This document shows positions 1 to 9,255 of a stretch of DNA of 64,000 bases, in pieces (the first letter of the stretch is position 1; every line of letters starts with the position of its first letter). The notes under the pieces are model-generated. The model saw only the letters and a list, made by a program, of their open reading frames with translations. It was not told the origin of the DNA and did no database searches. The stretch covers positions 930,001 through 994,000 of the forward strand of contig NZ_VCNH01000008.1 of the NCBI RefSeq assembly GCF_024355225.1. The letters run 5' to 3'. The position numbers were made by a program, and so were the translations under genes. Source of the stretch: Roseovarius sp. M141. GTDB lineage: Bacteria; Pseudomonadota; Alphaproteobacteria; Rhodobacterales; Rhodobacteraceae.

Positions 1-480
1 CTGGAGCCGCTTGCGATTCCAGCGATTCCCTTGATCGAGGGAATGACCGCTGCGGCGTCGCCCCGGACCGTGCACGTCGTTGATGCGGTCAAGGTAGCGG
101 CCCCTCTGGCGCATTGGCAGCAGACCTATACCGTGGCTGAGGTCGGGCGCGATTTTTTGAACCGATATGGCTGGTTCGAGTTGCTCGGGCCGACCGGGCA
201 TTTCCGGTCCGTCAGCATGCGCGCCTATATCGCATGGTGGGGCGAGGGGCTTCATTATGCGATGCACCTGCATGAGGCCGAGGAGTTTTACTATATTCTC
301 GCCGGGGCCGCCGAATTTCACGCCGAGGGGCAGCCTTCGGCCATACTCGGCTCTGAACACAACCGGCACCACGCGTCCAATCAACCCCATGCAATGGATA
401 CCCACGGCGCGCCGGTGCTGACACTGGTTCTGTGGCGCGGGGCCGGTCTTGGCGGTTCTGCGAGGATGGGCACGGAATGA
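1..480 (+). CDS. DMSP lyase, DddQ-type cupin (5' end cut by window)
   Basis: The frame is open from base 1, so the gene very probably starts upstream; 159 codons are visible before the stop at 478-480. The protein shows the single-cupin signature of DMSP lyases: a His-x3-Glu-x-Tyr set in HEAEEFY (about codons 95-101 from base 1) and a downstream His in SNQPHAMDT, followed by a conserved LVLWRG tail. In DddQ these residues bind the metal and supply the catalytic Tyr. The family cleaves dimethylsulfoniopropionate to dimethyl sulfide and acrylate in the cytoplasm. The stop overlaps the start of the following decayed racemase gene (ATGA), so the two were once coupled. DddL or DddW assignment is less likely but not excluded without the N-terminus. 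Confidence 0.8.
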   Translation: MEPLAIPAIPLIEGMTAAASPRTVHVVDAVKVAAPLAHWQQTYTVAEVGRDFLNRYGWFELLGPTGHFRSVSMRAYIAWWGEGLHYAMHLHEAEEFYYILAGAAEFHAEGQPSAILGSEHNRHHASNQPHAMDTHGAPVLTLVLWRGAGLGGSARMGTE

Positions 481-1200
481 AAATTACCCGCATCACTGTC
501 TGGGCGCTGGATCTGCCGCTGACGCAGCCCTACTGGCTGTCGGGCGGGCGGCTGAAATTCGAATGCCTCGACAGCACATTCGTGCGGATTGACACCGACG
601 CGGGCGTCAGTGGCTGGGGCGAGGTCTGCCCGATCCCGCATTACCTGCCCGCATACGCGCAAGGCGTGCGTCCGGCGCTGATCGGGGGGGACCCGCTGGG
701 GGCAGAGGCACTGATGACACGCGCGGATGCCTGGCTGCAAGGGCATGTCTGTGCCAAGTCGGCGCTGGATATCGCGCTTTGGGATATACCGGCAAGGTGG
801 CGGGCCTGCCGTTGTATCATTCGATCAGCTGTGTTGCACCGGACGAGATCGCGCGCATGGCGCGCGAGGCGAAGGCCGAGGGCATGACCCAGTTTCAGGT
901 CAAGCTGGGCGCTGATGGCGACTGGCAGTGCGATGTCGCCCGGCTGTCGCTGGTGCGCGCGGCGGGCGACGCGGGTGGGCCGCGCGGCAGTGCGCGCTGC
1001 CACTGGCCTGCCGATCAAGGTCGATGAGAATGGGCATGACACGGCGTCGCTGTTGCGGGCGCATGAACTGGGCTGCATGGATGCGGTGGCGCTGAAGCTG
1101 TCGAAATTCAGCGGGCCGCATCCCCCCACCCGAAGGCCCCGGTCTGGGCGTGACACCAGATGCTGAACCGCTTGGCCACGCTGTGGCCATCATAGATTAG
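477..1200 (+). pseudogene. Decayed mandelate racemase/muconate lactonizing enzyme family gene
   Basis: Reading starts at ATG 477 with MKITRITVWALDLPLTQPYW, a typical enolase-superfamily N-terminus, and runs to ALWDI near 784. There the frame shifts by one base and continues as TGKVAGLPLYHSISCVAPDE to about 950. After a gap it continues in a third frame as GLPIKVDENGHDTASLLRAH and then ALKLSKFSG. A last fragment, GLGVTPDAEPLGHAVAIID and stop, lies at 1141-1200 in yet another phase. Family members have about 370 residues, while only about 240 codons remain, so roughly 130 residues including much of the barrel have been lost. Relatives include hydroxyproline-betaine epimerases, some encoded beside dddQ. 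The product cannot be functional. Confidence 0.85.
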
Positions 1201-1209
1201 GAAACCGCC

Positions 1210-2490
1210 ATGCCCGACCAAACCGCAATGGAGACCTGGGCAACGCGCGCCCGCACCGTGCTGCCTGCCGGGGGCCTTGGTAATTTCGATCCGTCGCTTT
1301 TCATCCAGCGCGGCAAGGGCAGTCGCGTCTGGGACGAGGACGGGCGCGAATATATCGACTACCTGATCGGCTCAGGTCCGATGCTTCTGGGTCACGGCCA
1401 CCCCGAGGTGCTGGAGGCCGTGGCCGAGCAACTGCAAAAGGGCATGACGTTCTTTGCCAACAACGCCCCCGCAGTGCAGCTGGCCGAGGAAATCTGCGAC
1501 GCCGTGGCCTGCGCCGATCAGGTGCGGTTTCTGGCGTCGGGGGGCGAGGCGGATATGTATGCGATGCGCCTTGCGCGCGCCTGTACGGGGCGCGACAAGA
1601 TCCTGAAATTCGAGGGCGGCTATCACGGCATGTCGGCCGAGGCGCAGATGAGTCTTGCGCCGTCGCGCCTTGTGAATTTCCCCCAAGCCGTGCCCGACAG
1701 CGCCGGCATCCCCGAGGCGGTGCGCGGTGAAATGCTGATCGCGCCGTTCAACGATCCGGGCTACCTTGAGAGCCTGCTGGCCGAATATGGCGACCAGATC
1801 GCCGGTCTCATCGTCGAGCCGCTCCAGCGGATCATCCCGCCTGCGCCGGGGTTTCTACAGGCGGTGCGGGATCTGTGCGATCGCTATGGCATCGTGTTGA
1901 TTTTTGATGAGGTCGTGACCGGCTTCCGCTTTGCCTATGGCGGCGCGCAAGAGGCGTATGGCGTGACGCCTGACTTGTGCACATTGGGTAAGGTCATCGG
2001 CGGTGGGTTCCCCCTTGCGGCGGTCGCGGGGCGCAAGGATATCATGGATCATTTCGACAAGGGCCGCGTCGGCGCCGAGCGCTGGCTGATGATGCTGGGC
2101 ACGCTATCGGGCAATCCGGTGGCGGCGGTGGCGGGGCTGAAAACGATGGAAATCCTGCGCCGCGAGGGCGCCTATGACCGCCTGAAGGCGAATGGTGCGC
2201 GCGTGATGGGGCTTTACCGCAAACATCTGGAGGCGGCAGGCATCGCGCACCGGATCGTTGGCCATGAGACATTGTTCGACGTGGTTTTCACCGGGCACGA
2301 GGTGCGCAGCTATCGCGATGTCGTGGGCGCGGATGCTGCCAAAATCGCGCGTTTCAACGCGGTGTTGCGCGAGAACGGCATCTTTAAATCGCCCGGCAAG
2401 ACCTATCCGCATCTGGCCCTGACCGAAGAGGATTTCGAGATGACGAACGCAGCGATTGCCAAGGCGGCCGAGGCCGTGACGGCAGAGTGA
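1210..2490 (+). CDS. Class III PLP aminotransferase, glutamate-1-semialdehyde-like
   Basis: A 426-residue fold-type I aminotransferase. The PLP lysine is in LGKVIGGGFPLAA (about residue 260), preceded by the cofactor-binding Asp of IFDEVVTGFR (about 225-235). The N-terminal VWDEDGREYIDYLIGSGPMLLGHGHP block is typical of the HemL-like branch. An AGGAAA-type ribosome site lies before ATG 1210. It follows the decayed racemase by 9 bases, so it probably belonged to the same DMSP/betaine-related operon. The substrate is not clear; true HemL is unlikely because this gene sits in a catabolic cluster. Cytoplasmic. Confidence 0.8.
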   Translation: MPDQTAMETWATRARTVLPAGGLGNFDPSLFIQRGKGSRVWDEDGREYIDYLIGSGPMLLGHGHPEVLEAVAEQLQKGMTFFANNAPAVQLAEEICDAVACADQVRFLASGGEADMYAMRLARACTGRDKILKFEGGYHGMSAEAQMSLAPSRLVNFPQAVPDSAGIPEAVRGEMLIAPFNDPGYLESLLAEYGDQIAGLIVEPLQRIIPPAPGFLQAVRDLCDRYGIVLIFDEVVTGFRFAYGGAQEAYGVTPDLCTLGKVIGGGFPLAAVAGRKDIMDHFDKGRVGAERWLMMLGTLSGNPVAAVAGLKTMEILRREGAYDRLKANGARVMGLYRKHLEAAGIAHRIVGHETLFDVVFTGHEVRSYRDVVGADAAKIARFNAVLRENGIFKSPGKTYPHLALTEEDFEMTNAAIAKAAEAVTAE

Positions 2491-2609
2491 TCTGACTGCG
2501 CCCCGATGCGCGGCAGGGATCAGGTGGCTTTTCCGTTCCGACGAGCTGACTTGCCGCTGCCCGGTGTCGGCGCTACCCTCAAGAGGCTCGCCAGCAAGGA
2601 AGCCCCGAC

Positions 2610-4250
2610 GTGCAGGACCGGCCCTCAGCCCTGACGCTGTTTCACAACCAGACGTTCCGTTCCCTGTGGATCGCCGCTTTGGCGTCGAACTTCGGCGGGC
2701 TGGTGCAGGCGGTCGCGGCGGGCTGGATGATGACCACCCTGTCGGACTCTCAAAGCATGGTCGCACTGGTGCAGGGGTCCGTTTCGCTACCGATCATGGT
2801 GTTTTCGCTGCTGGCGGGGGTCTTTGCCGATAATTTTGACCGGCGCCGCGTGATGCTGATCGCGCAGGGGTTCATGTTCGCCGTCTCGATCGGGCTGACG
2901 ATCATGGCGTTCGAGGGGTTGCTGACGCCCTGGCTGCTGTTGGCGTTTACCTTCCTGATCGGTTGCGGCACGGCGCTGCACAATCCGTCATGGCAGGCGA
3001 CCATGGGCGATATTGTCACCCGCGAAGAGTTGCCGACGGCGGTTTCGCTCAACAGCATGGGGTTCAACCTCATGCGCAGCGTCGGTCCGGCGGCGGGCGG
3101 TGCCATCGTCGCGCTGGCCGGGGTGGCAGCGGCGTTTGCCGTGAATGCCCTGAGCTATATTGCGATCATCCTCGCCCTTCTGCGTTGGAAGGCGCCGGTG
3201 CGCGACACGCACCTCCCGCGCGAGCCGATGGGCAGCGCGTTTTCGGCCGGGCTGCGCTATGTCGCGATGTCGCCAAACCTGTTGCAGGTCATATTGCGGG
3301 GGTTCTGGTTCGGCCTCACGGGTGTCGTGCTGCTGGCGCTGTTGCCCGTGGTGGTGCGCGAAACGCTTGAGGGGACGGCGTTTGTCTATGGCGTGTTGCT
3401 GGGCTGTTTCGGGTTGGGTGCTGTCGGCGGCGCGCTGATGAATGCCCGCCTGCGCGAGCGATTCAAGAACGAGATCATCGCGCGCGGTGCCTTTGTGGGC
3501 TTTGCCGTCAGCTGCGCTGTGCTGGCGATCAGCAGCTATGCGTCGCTGAGCGGCGCGGCGCTGGCGCTTGCCGGGGCATGCTGGGTGCTGGCGCTGTCGA
3601 TGTTCAACGTGACGGTGCAGCTGTCCACCCCGCGTTGGGTCATCGGGCGGGCGCTTGCGCTTTACCAGACCGGGACGTTTGGCGGGATGGCGGCGGGCAG
3701 CTGGATCTGGGGTGCGATGTCCGAACGGGTCGGCCCATCGTCCACGCTGCTGCTGGTTGCGGGCCTTTTGATCGTGGGCGCGCTGATCGGCCTGCGCCTG
3801 CCGTTGCCTGAATCGCATGGCCTGAATCTGGATCCACTGGGCCGGTTCAAGGAGCCGACGCTGCGGTTCGATCTGACCTATGGCAGCGGCCCTGTCATGG
3901 TGATGGTGGATTATGAGATCGATCAGGCGGACGTGCCCGAGTTTCTGGCGGCGATGGCCAGACGCCGCCGCGTGCGCATCCGCGACGGTGCGCAGCAATG
4001 GGCGCTCTTGCGCGATCTGCAAAACCCCGAGCATTGGAGCGAAAGCTACCACGTCCCCACCTGGGGCGAATATGTGCGCCATAACGAGCGGCGGACCCAG
4101 TTGGACGCGGATCTGTCGGATCTGCTGCGACGGCTGCATCGCGGCCCGAACGGCCCGACCGTGCACCGGATGATCGAACGCCAGACCGTCCCCCTGCGCG
4201 ACGATCTGGCGCTGAAGCCTGACATCGGGGATGAGGCGGGCAAGGCATAG
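2610..4250 (+). CDS. MFS_3/EntS-type major facilitator exporter with C-terminal extension
   Basis: A 546-residue inner-membrane protein starting at GTG 2610. About the first 400 residues form 10-12 hydrophobic segments, with the MFS loop signature FADNFDRRRV near residue 75. This places it with the enterobactin-exporter-like MFS_3 group. A soluble C-terminal tail of about 125 residues (from YGSGPVMVMVDYEI) resembles the monooxygenase-like ferredoxin-fold extension found in this group. The substrate cannot be told from sequence. The 119 bases upstream, after the aminotransferase stop, contain no other gene. Confidence 0.75.
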   Translation: MQDRPSALTLFHNQTFRSLWIAALASNFGGLVQAVAAGWMMTTLSDSQSMVALVQGSVSLPIMVFSLLAGVFADNFDRRRVMLIAQGFMFAVSIGLTIMAFEGLLTPWLLLAFTFLIGCGTALHNPSWQATMGDIVTREELPTAVSLNSMGFNLMRSVGPAAGGAIVALAGVAAAFAVNALSYIAIILALLRWKAPVRDTHLPREPMGSAFSAGLRYVAMSPNLLQVILRGFWFGLTGVVLLALLPVVVRETLEGTAFVYGVLLGCFGLGAVGGALMNARLRERFKNEIIARGAFVGFAVSCAVLAISSYASLSGAALALAGACWVLALSMFNVTVQLSTPRWVIGRALALYQTGTFGGMAAGSWIWGAMSERVGPSSTLLLVAGLLIVGALIGLRLPLPESHGLNLDPLGRFKEPTLRFDLTYGSGPVMVMVDYEIDQADVPEFLAAMARRRRVRIRDGAQQWALLRDLQNPEHWSESYHVPTWGEYVRHNERRTQLDADLSDLLRRLHRGPNGPTVHRMIERQTVPLRDDLALKPDIGDEAGKA

Positions 4251-4358
4251 GCGATTTGGCAGATGCGCCGGACCAACGCTCGATTTCAGTGCCGGGAACT
4301 TACAGGCCAGATTGCAAGTTAAAGTAGATGGAGTCGTCAAAAGGCAAGGGAGGTGACA

Positions 4359-4466
4359 ATGCACCGTAAGGAGACATCTCGCGCCCGCAGATACCGCCCG
4401 TCCGTGCGACACATGCCCGAAAGCGGCCCCCTCATACCTGGCCCAACCGGGCCTGCCACCCGATGA
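4359..4466 (+). CDS. Possible 35-residue leader ORF overlapping the SLC13 permease start
   Basis: ATG 4359 is preceded by a strong ribosome-binding sequence (GGGAGGTGACA, bases 4349-4358). The ORF encodes 35 residues beginning MHRKETSRARRYRPSVRHMP, basic and rich in Arg and Pro. Its TGA (4464-4466) overlaps the ATG of the permease (4463-4465). The permease has no equally good ribosome site of its own, which suggests translational coupling through this leader. An imperfect inverted repeat (AACTTAC and GCAAGTT with a 10-base loop) lies just upstream. I do not recognise the peptide; chance occurrence remains possible. Confidence 0.45.
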   Translation: MHRKETSRARRYRPSVRHMPESGPLIPGPTGPATR

Positions 4467-6247
4467 TCGACCTTGTCGGGCAGAACGCCCCATATCTGGC
4501 GCTGGGGATCCTGCTGCTTCTTTTTGTTGCGTTCACGCTGGAGAAATTCCCCCCCGAGGTGACGGCGTCAGGCGCCGCCGCGCTGTACATCGTGCTGGGG
4601 CTGGTGCCCTACGACCAGGTGATGGGAGTGTTTTCAAATTCGGCCCCCATCACGATTGGGGCCATGTTCATCGTTTCGGGCGCGCTGGTGCGCACCGGTG
4701 TGCTTGATGCATTGGCAAACATGGTAATCACGCGGGCGCAGGACCGCCCTGTGCTGGCGGTGGGGGTGTTTTTGGTTGCCGCCGTCGCCGCCTCGGCCTT
4801 CATGAACAACACGCCGGTCGTTCTGGTGCTGATCCCGGTTGTCATCCGGCTGGCAAACAGTCTGAAGCTCGCGCCGACCCGGCTGCTGATCCCGCTGTCC
4901 TACATGGCCATTCTGGGCGGCACCTGCACGCTGATCGGGACATCCACCAACATCATCGTCGACGGCATCGCACGCGAAAACGGGATGGAGCCGTTTTCCA
5001 TCTTCGAGATCGCCCCCGTTGGTCTGGCCGCCACGCTGGTGGGCAGCGTGACCTTGCTGATCCTCGGTCGTTGGCTGCTGCCCCATCGCAAGGTGGATGG
5101 CGGCACCGAGGGCGAGGGCGAAACCCGGTTCCTGTCGGAAATAACGATCCTCGAATCCTATGCGCATATCGGCGAAGCGCTGGGCGAGGTGACCGATTTC
5201 CAACGCGAGGCCGTGCAGGTCAAGGGGATGAAACGCGCGGGCAAGATCGACCGTAACGATCTGGAGGAATGCGTTCTGCAAAAGGGGGACGTCGTGATCG
5301 TGGTGACCACGACATCCGAATTGCTGACCTTCGCCGAACATGCCGGGCTTCGGGTCGGGATGCGGCGCACGTTCGAACCCGACCCCGACGTGGAACTGAT
5401 GACGGTCGAGGCGATCGTGACCCCCAAACGCTATAATGTCGGGCGCTCCATCGCCGATCTTTCGCTGGGTCGAAACGCCGGAATTCGGGTTCTGGCCGCG
5501 TTCCGCCATGGCCACATCGCAGGCGCTGATCTGTCCAGTGTGCGCCTGCGCGCGGCAGACAAGCTGCTGCTGGAAGGGCCTGCCGACGGTTTCCGCGCGC
5601 TGGCCGAGGCCGGTGATGTTGCCTCGGTCAGCGAACCCTCCGGGCGCGCCTATCGGCGCAGGCAGGCGCCCATTGCGGTCATCGCGCTTCTGGGAATCGT
5701 GGTGTTGGCTGCGCTGAACGTCATGCCCATCGGTATTCTGGCGTTGGTCGCTGTGGCCGTTATCCTGCTGCTGCGCTGCATCGACAGCGACGAGGCGTGG
5801 CAATCGGTCGACGGGTCGATCCTGGTGCTGATCTTTGCGATGCTGATCATCGGGGCCGGGCTGGAACATACCGGCGCGGTCCAGCTGATCGTGGGCATCC
5901 TCACGCCTCTGCTGATTGATCTGCCACCTTTCCTGACGCTTCTGACCGTGTATTTCGTCGCGTCCATTCTGACCGAAGTCGTCACCAACAATGCCGTCGC
6001 CGTCGTGTTTACGCCCATAGTGATCGCGCTTGCATCGCAGTTGGGCGTCGATCCGCGTCCTTTGGCCGTGGCCGTGATGATCGCCGCCAGCGCCAGTTTC
6101 GCGACACCCATCGGCTATCAGACCAACACGTTGGTTTACGGCGCCGGGAATTACCGGTTCACGGATTTCCTGAAGATCGGCGTTCCGATGAATCTGATCG
6201 TCGGGCTGACCTCGTCCTTCGCGATAAGCATCTTTTTTCCGCTGTGA
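4463..6247 (+). CDS. SLC13-family sodium-coupled anion permease with two RCK_C domains
   Basis: A 594-residue inner-membrane transporter. Two hydrophobic halves (about residues 5-205 and 395-594) flank a soluble insert of two TrkA-C/RCK_C-like domains (about 215-390). The re-entrant signatures of the DASS/SLC13 fold are visible: GGTCTLIGTSTNIIVDGI in the first half, and TNNAVAVVFTPI plus SFATPIGYQTN in the second. Members carry dicarboxylates, citrate or sulfate. In this sulfur-oriented genome sulfate or another oxyanion is plausible, but that is inference. Its ATG overlaps the stop of a small upstream ORF. Confidence 0.85.
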   Translation: MIDLVGQNAPYLALGILLLLFVAFTLEKFPPEVTASGAAALYIVLGLVPYDQVMGVFSNSAPITIGAMFIVSGALVRTGVLDALANMVITRAQDRPVLAVGVFLVAAVAASAFMNNTPVVLVLIPVVIRLANSLKLAPTRLLIPLSYMAILGGTCTLIGTSTNIIVDGIARENGMEPFSIFEIAPVGLAATLVGSVTLLILGRWLLPHRKVDGGTEGEGETRFLSEITILESYAHIGEALGEVTDFQREAVQVKGMKRAGKIDRNDLEECVLQKGDVVIVVTTTSELLTFAEHAGLRVGMRRTFEPDPDVELMTVEAIVTPKRYNVGRSIADLSLGRNAGIRVLAAFRHGHIAGADLSSVRLRAADKLLLEGPADGFRALAEAGDVASVSEPSGRAYRRRQAPIAVIALLGIVVLAALNVMPIGILALVAVAVILLLRCIDSDEAWQSVDGSILVLIFAMLIIGAGLEHTGAVQLIVGILTPLLIDLPPFLTLLTVYFVASILTEVVTNNAVAVVFTPIVIALASQLGVDPRPLAVAVMIAASASFATPIGYQTNTLVYGAGNYRFTDFLKIGVPMNLIVGLTSSFAISIFFPL

Positions 6248-6284
6248 CGTCGGTGACCCTGATTAACTGAAACGTGCCGCCGCG

Positions 6285-7469
6285 TTACAGCGCGCGCGCA
6301 GTCGCATAGACGGTGTGGGCCTTTCGCGAGGCGGTGACTTCATAAATCCAGGCAATCGCCAACATAGCGATGATTCCCAACGGAGGAAGGGAAAGCGGGT
6401 TTAGCAGCGCGCCATTCGCACCTTTGAGGAGCACATTGAATATGAGCGCCAGAAGAGTGCCCGATGCAAACACCAAAAGACCGTGTCGCCCCAGCAGACG
6501 AAGCGGCGCGCTAATGCGGCTGGCCGTCGCCCGAAAGACCGAGCTTAGACATGAAAGAACATATACCAGAGCAAGGCAGTGCAATAAGCGCGGGAGCGCA
6601 AGAAATGTCTTGTCGTGCGACACGATGTTGAAGGGCACACCCATCGCCCCCAGACGCGCCATCTGATGGTTCAGATAGGGACCAACGCCCGGCACATAGC
6701 GCCACGCGGCGACAAATAGCAAAAATCCGATACCCAGCCCGAAAAGCACGCGTGATTTTGGGACGAACCGCTCATTTCGGCCCAGGGAAAGGCCGATCAG
6801 CAGGCCGCACACAAAGACGGCCTGCCATGCGAAGGGATTGAAAAACCAACCACCGGGGTTGGGGAAATTCGGCAGGTTCAGACGCCACAAGCCAGCGCTG
6901 AACCACAAAAGCGCAGACCCCGCCGCCAACAGCCAAGGGTGACGCAGGCCCAGCATGATCGCGAAGGGCGTCACAATCAGCAGCACCATATATGCCGGGA
7001 GAATATTAACGTAGCCAAGCTGATGCGTCAGCGCCGGAACGCCAATCAGGGCGGACTGCGTATTTTCGAAGACCTGCGTGAGATTGATCAGTTTGAGCAA
7101 GCTGGGCAGGTCAAAAAACATGGCGCCGGTGGAGTATATGGCGATCGCCCAGACCGTCAGGAAAATATGAACCAGATACAGCACCCAGGCCCGATTCCAG
7201 ATTGGCGATACGCCATGCCAAAGGCCAGCCTTTGCCACATTCCCCGATAGGAATCGGCCACTATAGGCAAGCCCCGCAGCCACGCCGGACATGACAAAGA
7301 AAGCCTCGGCCGCATCTGAAAACCCGATATTTCGAATGGTGAAATATTCGTAGGGATTCCCCGGAACATGGTCGATAAAAATCATGATCAAGGCGAGACC
7401 GCGGAATGCGTCGATACGCGGGTCTCTGGGGCGCCGCACGACCGCGCCGCCCGCATTAGGCTGTGACAT
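6285..7469 (-). CDS. opgC: OpgC-family membrane acyltransferase for periplasmic glucans
   Basis: A 394-residue polytopic protein with about ten membrane segments. The N-terminal RIDAFRGLALIMIFIDHVPGNP block, with Asp, Arg and His, is the hallmark of OpgC proteins. OpgC adds succinyl groups to osmoregulated periplasmic glucans in species such as Rhodobacter sphaeroides. Its start codon lies inside the 3' end of opgH (14-base overlap), making it the last gene of the opgG-opgH-opgC operon. The donor is presumably succinyl-CoA by homology. Confidence 0.85.
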   Translation of the reverse strand: MSQPNAGGAVVRRPRDPRIDAFRGLALIMIFIDHVPGNPYEYFTIRNIGFSDAAEAFFVMSGVAAGLAYSGRFLSGNVAKAGLWHGVSPIWNRAWVLYLVHIFLTVWAIAIYSTGAMFFDLPSLLKLINLTQVFENTQSALIGVPALTHQLGYVNILPAYMVLLIVTPFAIMLGLRHPWLLAAGSALLWFSAGLWRLNLPNFPNPGGWFFNPFAWQAVFVCGLLIGLSLGRNERFVPKSRVLFGLGIGFLLFVAAWRYVPGVGPYLNHQMARLGAMGVPFNIVSHDKTFLALPRLLHCLALVYVLSCLSSVFRATASRISAPLRLLGRHGLLVFASGTLLALIFNVLLKGANGALLNPLSLPPLGIIAMLAIAWIYEVTASRKAHTVYATARAL

Positions 7470-9243
7470 CTACACCGGCCCTGTCTTGTTCGGATTTGCC
7501 AGACGGCGCAGTTGCCGACCAGCGCATAAGCTGAGATCTAAACGCTTTGACGACGGGCGGGTCCCGCCGCTCTTGGGGCACACCGAACAGGGAACGGGTG
7601 AGGGGCCGCGACGTCCAGGAAATCAAGAATGGCGCGCATATCATCGGGACACAAACGGGTAGCAGCCACAGGGAGAGCCGTGGGGCGACCAAGGCCACGA
7701 TGAGCAGGCTGACCGCGCCTGTGATGGCAATCCAGGCACCGTTACGCATTGCTATCGTCATTGGGATCAAACCCTCGGCGCGTGAACTGGCCGGCCATCC
7801 GCCATCCCTGCGGGCCATAACCTGCACGACAGCGCGCGTCTGGTACATGAGCATCAAGGGCGCAAGCAGCGAGGTCAGCAGGATTTCGGTTATGACCGAA
7901 AGCGACGATCTGAGCGCGCCACCAAATCCCGACGCGCGGCCCGAATAGATCGCCCCGAACAGAATGGCGAACTTGGGAACAATAAGCAGCCCACCGATGC
8001 CAACGGCAAGCGCCGTGATCTGTTTGGTCCGATCGCCGGGAAAGACAGGGAACAGCTGATCTGGCTGCGGGAAATAGTTGGGTTCGGGGGCCATCATGGT
8101 CGCGATGATCGACGCGATCAGAAATGCTGCCCAGAGCACCGAAACGATATAGGCGAAAATGCCCTGCAAAAACACGAACCGGCTCCAGGCGGCAAGGCCG
8201 GGAGCGAACAACAGCCGGATATGCTGGAGGTTTCCCTGACACCAACGGCGATCCCGCTTGGCATAGGAAACGACGTTTTCAGGCCCCCCCTCATAGGAGC
8301 CGCCAATCGTTTCATCGACTTGAACCTTCCAACCCGCCCGCGCAAGGAGCGCCGCCTCGACGTAGTCGTGGCTCAGGATATGCCCGCCGAACGGGGGCGG
8401 GCCGGTCAGTTCCGGCAATGCGCAACTTGCGGCAAATGCGCGGACCCGCACGATGGCGTTGTGCCCCCAGAACGGCCCCGTAACGCCCTGCAACCGCGCA
8501 AGGCCGCGTGTGAAGACCGGGCTGTGAAAGCCTGAGGAAAACTGCATGGAGCGCCCGAAAAACGAATGCGCGCCGATGATTTTGGGCAGGGTTTGCAGCA
8601 GACCAAGCTGCGGATCATCCTGCATGCGCGCAATGAGGATGCGCAGGGTTTCCCCCTCCATAAGGCTGTCCGCGTCGAGGATCACAGCGAACTCGTATGC
8701 GCCGCCCGACTGACGGATGAAGTCCTCGATGTTGCCGGCCTTGCGGCCCCGGTTGTCCGTACGACGGCGATAAAAAATGCGCCCGCCGCAATTGGTGTCC
8801 TTCAAAAGTCGCGCAAATGCGATGCGCTCTTGTTCTGCGGCGGCGGCGTCTTGTGTGTCCGACAGGATCGCAATGTCGACCTCCAGCCCAGCCTCCAGAA
8901 TCGAGCGATCCATCGCGGCGACGCGCGCAAAGGTGGCCGTCGGGTCCTCGTTATAGATTGGAAACAGTGCGACGGTCTTTGGGATCGGCCCTTTGATCGC
9001 GGCCCCGACCTGTGCGCGCCGCCGCCCCGGCAACCCCACCAAGGCAAGCGCGGCACCCCATGCCAACCATGCAGTTGTCACGAAGATCAGGCCGACCCGT
9101 GCCAAGTCCCACAAACCGAAGCCATCCTGCGCCGCGGCCTCTGCAAGCAGCGCCGTCGCCGTCAAGGCAGCAAGTGCTGCGAAAGTGAGAGCCGCTGTTC
9201 TGAGCGCGATGGTGCCGGGTTTCAAGGCGAGCTTGGAGGGCAA
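7456..9243 (-). CDS. opgH: Glucans biosynthesis glucosyltransferase H
   Basis: A 595-residue family 2 glycosyltransferase that polymerises the beta-glucan backbone from UDP-glucose at the inner membrane. Two membrane segments near the N-terminus precede the cytoplasmic catalytic domain, with the DADSLMEG, SHDYVEAALLARAGW and RRWCQGN (QxxRW-type) motifs. Several further membrane segments follow. The reading frame opens at TTG 9243; two in-frame TGA codons (9247-9249 and 9256-9258) separate it from a 60-codon ORF in the same phase that looks like the usual OpgH N-terminus. The catalytic core appears intact. Confidence 0.85.
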   Translation of the reverse strand: MPSKLALKPGTIALRTAALTFAALAALTATALLAEAAAQDGFGLWDLARVGLIFVTTAWLAWGAALALVGLPGRRRAQVGAAIKGPIPKTVALFPIYNEDPTATFARVAAMDRSILEAGLEVDIAILSDTQDAAAAEQERIAFARLLKDTNCGGRIFYRRRTDNRGRKAGNIEDFIRQSGGAYEFAVILDADSLMEGETLRILIARMQDDPQLGLLQTLPKIIGAHSFFGRSMQFSSGFHSPVFTRGLARLQGVTGPFWGHNAIVRVRAFAASCALPELTGPPPFGGHILSHDYVEAALLARAGWKVQVDETIGGSYEGGPENVVSYAKRDRRWCQGNLQHIRLLFAPGLAAWSRFVFLQGIFAYIVSVLWAAFLIASIIATMMAPEPNYFPQPDQLFPVFPGDRTKQITALAVGIGGLLIVPKFAILFGAIYSGRASGFGGALRSSLSVITEILLTSLLAPLMLMYQTRAVVQVMARRDGGWPASSRAEGLIPMTIAMRNGAWIAITGAVSLLIVALVAPRLSLWLLPVCVPMICAPFLISWTSRPLTRSLFGVPQERRDPPVVKAFRSQLMRWSATAPSGKSEQDRAGVDVTA

Positions 9244-9255
9244 TCTTCAGATCCC

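Noticed and set aside
2988..4493. 501-codon minus-strand frame over the MFS gene
   Set aside because: No domain, Arg/Gln/His-rich, and it contradicts the well-supported plus-strand transporter.
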